From Megalobrama amblycephala (taxonomy: Eukaryota; Chordata; Actinopteri; Cypriniformes; Xenocyprididae), in NCBI RefSeq assembly GCF_018812025.1, contig NC_063044.1, forward strand, positions 39,848,743 to 39,912,742: a DNA stretch of 64,000 bases. Direction: 5' to 3'. Below, piece after piece: positions 57,317 through 64,000 of the stretch. A program made the position numbers and the translations under genes. Position 1 is the stretch's first letter. Every line of letters starts with the position of its first letter. The notes beneath the pieces are model-generated. The model saw only the letters and a list, made by a program, of their open reading frames with translations, did not search any database and was not told the origin of the DNA.

Positions 57317-59232
57317 CAAATTGAAAGAATTCAAACTTATTTTCTTATAAAATTTTGCAGTGTTTACTATAAATATTATAAATGACTTATCTGTGCACAT
57401 AATTATTATAAATGTGAAAAAAAAGTAACTAAAAATGTAAATCAATAAAGAAGACAGTCCAGCAACAGCAGAATGTTGCTTTCTAGCCAATGATTATTAA
57501 CAGCAGAAAAGAAATTGTGTAAACTTGGTTTTAATCTATTCTTATCTATGCTATTACAAACAAAGGAATTGCAGGCTTGAAATATTCATCCAATCTAGCT
57601 ATCCGTGCAGACTCTGATATTATCCCCACGGCAGCATGTTGTAGTTGTTGTTCCGACATTCTTTAAGCACTCGCTATTAGGCTCTCCCTTCAGCTCAACC
57701 CACTTTAAACTCCCATCAAGCGTCCAATCCTCCCATGTCAGTTCATAACAGTGGGCATCAATGCCGTCCTAAAATTATATGCAAAATGTCACAGTGAAAT
57801 TAATAATGACATTCATGTTTCTGCAAATGCTGCTATTACACAGCTGGAAACATCGAGATGCAGAAAACCTCCTCGCCACTTACGGTTAACGACAGTTTCC
57901 GACTGACATTATTCCAGCCGTCTCAGAAGTATTCTTCAGGACCGAACTGCAGAAAGTCTTCACACGTTCTGACATTTCAAATTTGTAGACATTTGAGCTG
58001 TCAAAAAAACCATTCAGTTCTGGCGGACTACTTAAAAGTCATTACCTGCTAAACTTGAGGTCCTACAGCAAATATCAAGGTCGCGGATTTCAATCACCTT
58101 CTACAAGGATTCGGCTGTCAGTCTGAAATGAGAAGTTTGCTCAACGTATGCAAGAAAAGATAAATCTTTACATTTTCTCTACACCGAGCATAGGATCAAA
58201 ATGAAATCATTTGAAAAGCCTACATTAAGAGCAATGGATTATTGTATTTTCAAAAGAGAATCATTTTTCTATTTAAATAATGAGAAGAACATCAGTGACC
58301 TTTAGAAGTCATTAAAAATGGAATTTAGCACCTCATTTAATCTATCATTAGGCGAATAGAGTTTTCTAATAAGAGGCTCACGCAATAAGACTTTGATATA
58401 GACATCACTCCTTGTCTTCCATTCACTGCGTTGAAAATATCATCAGGGCAAATCAGAGTATGGGTCAACAAGATTCATTCCCAACAGTTTAATAATAAAC
58501 GTTCAATACGGCATTAGCCATTATGGACTCTTTTATGATAGCTGTGGTGCCGCTGAATGCACGTCATTGTTGTTCAGGCTATTCTTTTTTGTCTTCGTCC
58601 ACTCCAGCCTCCTAGCAACCCATGTAACGCTACACCGTGTCGGTTTGTTGCGAGGTGCACACCCGACCTTTAGACGCTGGCAGTTGAATGGTGACCCAGT
58701 CTCTGTTTGAATACCAATGTTAGTGCACATAAAAGAGCTATTCAACAAGTATCAGCACATCCCCCCATCATTTAAAAAGCTTTGATCTGAGCCACATCAC
58801 CACGCGGCTAATCTTCAATGTCACTGCTGTGTCACCACATCATACAGCAGCCTAAGGAGTGTGTAGCGCAGACTGGTTAAAAATTCAAAGAGTGTCAGGA
58901 AATAAGACACCATTGTCTGGCAGGTGTGTCTGTGGAAGTGGGCATTCACATGTGTATGCATGTTTATGTACGTTTAGCACTTCCGATGGCACTAGCTTTC
59001 CCTGACCAAGGTAGATTTGTTTCAATGGAATCTCATCAACATAAAAAGTCCATTTAAATCAATAAGGAAAGCTCACTCACAGACTGCTTAAAACGGCCAC
59101 TGTAGCAGCTTATCATCAGGTATGATCTGCAACCACCTTTTAAGCCATCTTGGTTCTTGAATTATTCTTCCCATTTATTTTCTCCAGAAGAATTAACAAA
59201 ATCATTACAGAGAATTTAACCAACCAACTCAC
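57317..59232. other. Single-copy-looking non-coding DNA
   Basis: There are no repeat ends and no exon that can be supported. Confidence 0.4.
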
Positions 59233-60027
59233 AATCACAACAAGGGCTGAGCGATATTAGAAAAAAAAAATGACAATATTGCAATATTTCTGCGATTTGC
59301 ATTGTGATGGGGGGGAAAATACAGGAATTTTTTCCAGATGATTTGAGTGGCTCTATTTGGAAAGCATTCTAGAATGATTGGGGTGAAAAAAATATTTTAA
59401 AAAGCTAAAAAAAAGTTAATGCACACCACCTATTTAGTGCTGAACAATTTGAGAAAAACTTTCTCCAACAATGAAGAACAAATTCAAACCTTTTTCAGTA
59501 ACCATAAAGTGAAAAAAAAAAAAAAAAAAAAAACTTTCCAGTTGAGTTCTCATAGGCCACATCCCTCCTGTTTTTGACACATTCAGTAAGACAAAAAAAT
59601 ATTATTGTGAATTGTATTATGATTATTTTTCAATAAAATATTATTATTATTATTATTATTATTATTAAATACGAAATATATTGTAATAATATCATGTACT
59701 ATCATTTTAAAAAATAATTTAAAATTTAATTAAAAATAATTGGATTTCACAGTACAGGTGTATTATTACAACACTAAAATATACTACTAAATATTACTAT
59801 TAAAAATACTGTAGTCAAGCAGTAAACCATCAAGCTTTTATTTTGGCAAGTTATCGGCAAATATATATTCGCGCTTTGTGGCTCTCACACATTATTTATT
59901 TATTTGTTATTATTATTATTATTATTTTTTTTTATAAAATTGCGGTCTTTGTGATGTGATTATCGCACAAAACCATAATCGCAATTTAAATTTTATTTAA
60001 TTACATATTGTGCAGCCCTAATCACAG
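59233..60027. mobile_element. hAT-like MITE with near-exact 8-bp target duplication
   Basis: The body is 59241-60019. The ends AGGGCTGAGCGATAT and ATATTGTGCAGCCCT match at 12 of 15. The flanks AATCACAA (59233-59240) and AATCACAG (60020-60027) differ in one base. The right subterminal part (GATTATCGCACAAAACCATAATCGC) is typical of this fish element type. Internal simple repeats: A22 (59512-59533) and ATT tracts (59641-59667, 59908-59926). Confidence 0.8.
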
Positions 60028-61293
60028 CATTACAAACTTTGATTTGAGTCAAAAAAAAGTTGGACAAAAAGACAAAGATGCAACACTTTGTCCTCAATGA
60101 GGAAATAAACTACAATCCCATTACAAGATGTAAATTATAATCAAATTAAAAAAAAAAATGTCAAGCTATTGATTTAAAGTTATTGATTATAAGTATATAA
60201 AAATAATATTTACATTGTAAAATAGTCTGATAAATACAAATATGCAAGTAGTTTCAGATTGTAGGTTTTATTGAGTTTTATTTTGCCACAATTCTCTGAT
60301 TGTGAACATTTCATTGCAAGATCATTGGTGGTGCAATTCTACAATAGAAACTGCACATGATTTTTTTTTGTTTTTTTAAATAAAAAAAAAAAATCCTGAC
60401 TGATGTCTTCAACAGAAGCAGAAACCATCGATTAACAACCTCAAAACTCACAGAGGGGTCTGCCTTTAAACATTTAGAAGTTATCATAAAAAAAAATCAA
60501 TTCCCTATGGAGAGAACAGAAGGAACAGTATCCTCCAGAACCCGACTGTTGGATTCTTCTAATTCCTTCTCTTAATTACATACACAACATTTTAAGTTAT
60601 CTGTTTCAATGGCTTTGGTGATGCATGTGACTTTAAGTAAAGCTACTAAAAAAATCCCAATCCCATCCAAATCAGTACATGAAATCACAGATGTTGTATG
60701 TTATTAATTGTGACACAAACATTGTTTAGAAACCTAATCCCAACTGAATAGTGCTTTTGGTAAATTTGCATTTGGAGGGAAGGTCAGCACCTGCCGCATT
60801 AAAGTTTAAAGTTTGGAGAGAGGTCAGGTTGATTTGGGGGGGGGTTCGCTGCAGAGCACCTGAGGTAATCTCGAGCCCGCAGATGAGGGGCCCTTCAGCA
60901 GACGGACTCAATTTTATCAGTCATGACCACACCATGTGTTGCGAGTTACTCTGCAAGGACCACCAGGACACATCACTTCCTTCTCTGAAGCCTCAATCAA
61001 AGCAGTCAGTCTCTCAGGTGCCCTGTTTCTGATGCGATATGCAGTCGAGCACTGCACACCAAAGCTGCATGAATGTTGTTGATGCAGCTCTGACGGAGAC
61101 TGATAGTTTCTTTTGAGGTGCAGTCATTAGAATTTAATAAGAACAGCTCAGGTGAAGCGCTTTTCATGTAGCGTGTTCGAATCTCAGTTATATATCTGGT
61201 TCTGGTCATACTTCTAAAGAAACACTGATGTATTTCAGTTTGAACAAACCAATCATGATTAACCACAGTGATGGGACGCATTCGGGTATTAGG
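60028..61293. other. Non-coding DNA, nothing recognised
   Basis: 60740-60990 is GC-richer, with a G9 run near 60836-60844. No exon is supported. Confidence 0.4.
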
Positions 61294-61534
61294 TACAATA
61301 CCAGTCAAAAGTTTTGACACAACTACTCATTCCATATTATTATATTGTACAGATATTTCATTATACAGTCTCAAAGCAAGGCAACAATACAAATGGAAAT
61401 TATGTACTGATCAAAACTGTTTTTGTTGTTACTATAAAACTAATAAAGTACTCAAGAATAAACCTTTAAATCAAAATCCTAAGATTATGAGCAACATATT
61501 CAGTCAAGTGTTCAAAAATTGGACTGGTACACTA
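61294..61534. mobile_element. Tc1/mariner-type MITE (TACCAGTC ends)
   Basis: The left TACCAGTCAAAAGTTTTGACAC (from 61299) and the right GTGTTCAAAAATTGGACTGGTA (to 61529) are inverted with mismatches. The left end resembles the CCAGTCAAAAGTTTGGACAC terminus of fish Tc1-like elements. It is too short for a transposase. Confidence 0.65.
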
Positions 61535-62230
61535 AAAGATTTTTTTGCTGCTTCCTCATTTTTTGTGTGTTTTGTCACAACTTAATTTCATTTCATCCAA
61601 TCCTTTTAAATTTGTAAAATGGAAGTTTACTTAATCCATTTACATTGGGATTATGTACATAAATAGTAATGGTTTCATTGGCCATTACTGGATGTATGGA
61701 AATCCAGATCTACACAGACATATTGGAAATTGATTCAAGCTTTATTTTTTGTTAATCTATCATCATCTGTCCATGGAGCCTATTTAATTCAGTACTCTAC
61801 TAAATTAAAATAGGTTACTTCTTTATGTTATGCAGTATGCCAAAAAAAACTTGCCAATATTTGGTAAAAAGCCAAAAAGCAGAGTGATATGATATATTAC
61901 ATGGCGGTTCATGCGTGCAGATGACCAGTGTTCGAATCCAACTTAATCCTCCCACTTCACTGAATCTAGTAAGATTAACTAAAAGTAATCAAGTTCATGC
62001 AATAAGAATAAATATGTGCTTGTTTGAAAATGCCTAATTTTGCTTGTCCTGTTCCCTGAGAGTCCTATCTAAAATAAGGCATAAAATATGACTTAATATA
62101 TTAAAAAATTAGAAGTTATTAAATATTTGTTAAAATAAATAATGATTTCCAAATAAATTAATAAATCCATCCATCTATAATGGACATATCTGAATCTGCA
62201 TGGGTGCACATGCTAGGAAAGCTGTCACTA
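61535..62230. other. Non-coding DNA, nothing firm
   Basis: 61903-61950 (GGCGGTTCATGCGTGCAG, then GTGTTCGAATCCAAC) has a B-box-like word and may be a worn SINE head. It is too short to call. Confidence 0.35.
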
Positions 62231-62871
62231 GCCATGTTTCCATCCTCCTAATTTTATGCGAATTTTGGCATATCGCATTAAAAAAAAAAACTGGATGGAT
62301 AAGCTAGGATGCGCATAAATTCTAAAAATATGCATAAAAGACTTGTGCGTTCAATTGAGTCTGCTCATTTTTTTATCCAATAAGAAGACGCGCATAAACT
62401 ATGATGGAAACACATTTACCAAATAAATTCCTTGATGTGCAACAAAGAAGTCACATGACTCTGCGTGATGGGACGGCATAACTGGACTAACCAGCAGACC
62501 GATCTCATTGCACAGCATCTGAAATGTTGAAATGCATTAGCCAAAGTCTGTCATCAAAGTGGTTCAGTATAATTATCTCCCAGAACTGTCTTACACGACC
62601 GTGTTCCCAAACAGCAGGCATCCACCTCGGAAAGCAAGATAACCTGGCAGCGTTTATTGCATTTTGTCTGCGAACTCTGAGGCGCAAGTAATTTATTATG
62701 AAAAAAGACCCACAGTGACTTTTATATTTCTTAGTGATATTTGGCGCCAGATTATCAGGAAGTTGTGATTTTGCTCTCCATGACTCAACTTGGTGGTTTA
62801 TTCACAAATGATTTATGAGATATTACAATTTTGTGCAAAAGTTAAATCTGTAACTTTGGATGGAAATATAG
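62231..62871. mobile_element. Probable MITE with GCCATGTTTCCATCC ends
   Basis: The left end GCCATGTTTCCATCC and the right end GGATGGAAATATAGG are imperfectly inverted. A further inner GATGGAAACACAT lies at 62403. The interior has GCGCATAA words and the CpG-rich GATGGGACGGCATAAC. It abuts the GGTAACAC element on the right. Confidence 0.45.
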
Positions 62872-63091
62872 GGTAACACTTTATTTTATGGTCTTTTAAC
62901 TAGTTGCTTATTAGCTTGCATATTACTAGAATATTAGCTATTTATTATTACTTATTAAGCACATATTAATGTCTTATTCTGCATGACCATAATCTACATT
63001 CTTAATCCTACCCCATACCTAAACTTAACAACTACCTTACTAACTAATAATAAGCAGTAAATTGGGAGTTTATTGTGGGAAAAGTGTTACC
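62872..63091. mobile_element. GGTAACAC-type MITE, uninterrupted copy
   Basis: It starts GGTAACACTTTATTTTATGG and ends GGAAAAGTGTTACC, with inverted ends. At about 220 bp this copy is unbroken and serves as the reference for the split copies at 4598-6872 and 13744-14501. Confidence 0.88.
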
Positions 63092-64000
63092 AAACATAGC
63101 TAGTGTGAGAATATCATAATATATTTTAAGGTACACTGTAACTTGTGCAGTAGTAACAGAAAAGAAAAAGAAAACAATGAAACTATAATTGAAATATGAG
63201 ATTTGTGCCGTACTACATATAAATATATTTTCTATGGATAACCAGTATAATTTACAACAACTGTGAAATGTCAAGGACTTGTTCCAATGAAACTGTAGAC
63301 TGTTAAATGCAGTAGAGATAATACTAATCTGACCTTAAAACCATTCATGTACGACAAAGAAAACTGATGGGTAAAATGTAACTTTAACATCTAAAACTGA
63401 GCAATAGAGGACAATCTTATACTCTGTAACAGGGCAAGGAGATTGAAAATATGCACTTTATTACAGTTTAAAGCACATGCTTTCAGACGTAAGACACTAA
63501 GTGCCGCCATTAGTAATCACTGCCTTCGGTGGAATATTCACTGTTGAATAAAGAAAGAAAATGATGGAAAAAGAGATTCTTTCTAATAATCCCTGAACAG
63601 ACAGAGCTAAGACTTCAAGATCATGCCATATGAGCACATCTCGCATGTCTCTGTTACATATGGAGGATTAATTATCATCCAGACTCTAAAAGATGTTAAT
63701 GGAGTTTACCCAACCAACATTGGCAATACATTTCCATAGAGCTTGTTTAATAAACCGGCATAATCTATAGAGCGTAGATGGTTAGATGGGATAATCTGAT
63801 TATCATGAGGTCAGTTCCTTCCTGTGAAGCTGTAAATTAGTCACCTTTCCCTGAGGTTCGAGCAAAAGCGAGGCAGGAACATGTGGCTGAGATGTTTTCA
63901 TGAATGTGCAAATCACTTCCATGTAAGTGATTGCCCTGCTCATGGAAGCATATCTAAAATGCCACTGTGTTGATTGAAATAGAGTCAAGCGATGACTCGA
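63092..64000. other. Non-coding DNA, nothing recognised
   Basis: No repeat ends, RNA genes or exons are visible up to the window edge. Confidence 0.45.

Noticed and set aside
1..64000. LTR retrotransposon or endogenous retrovirus
   Set aside because: I saw no long direct terminal repeats, primer-binding site or reverse-transcriptase motif.

Overview
The window looks like about 64 kb of gene-free nuclear DNA from a bony fish, most likely a cyprinid (zebrafish, carp or goldfish relatives). The base composition is AT-rich, no open frame exceeds about 140 codons, and I found no chain of exons, rRNA, intact tRNA gene, CRISPR array or bacterial-style operon. The organism call rests on many short DNA transposons whose ends match cyprinid repeat types from memory (TTAA-flanked AGGG... 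elements, GGTAACACTTTA elements, Tc1-like elements, AGGGCTG and AGTGTTGGG hAT-like ends). No database search was possible. The segment could be an intergenic desert or a very long intron.

What the sequence supports best is a dense, layered set of cut-and-paste elements, mostly non-autonomous. From left to right: a hAT-like element with a TTAA-flanked element inside (700-2726); a three-level nest (4598-6872); a retroposon tail and an element with exact 8-bp flanking repeats and a tRNA-like core (8655-9922); a GGTAACAC-type element with a TTAA element inside and another at its end (13744-14800); a microsatellite and transposon chain ending in a dead Tc1-like element (19045-21580); a second, inverted copy of the first TTAA element (23420-24311); a SINE head and a hAT-like element (29975-34250); two small DNA elements (36047-36920); a GGTAACAC-type element holding two abutting elements (38333-39945); a second three-level nest with a fourth element abutting it (41379-44946); a dispersed repeat holding a 697-bp foldback palindrome and an unidentified insert (46226-47795); two two-level nests (49007-50372 and 52455-54208); a SINE (57032-57316); a hAT-like element (59233-60027); and small elements near the right end (61294-63091).

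The only protein-coding gene that can be named is a Tc1/mariner-type transposase pseudogene on the minus strand at about 20338-21294, with a premature stop, a frameshift and a lost end. The remaining blocks of single-copy-looking DNA (for example 9.9-13.7, 14.8-19.0, 26.3-30.0, 50.4-52.4 and 57.3-59.2 kb) have no feature I can name. Some could hold conserved regulatory elements, which only cross-species alignment would show.

I see no new multi-gene system here. The most unusual material is the architecture: repeated nesting at TTAA sites, two cases of elements sharing one target site, a foldback built from short tandem units, and a tRNA-like segment inside a hAT-type element.
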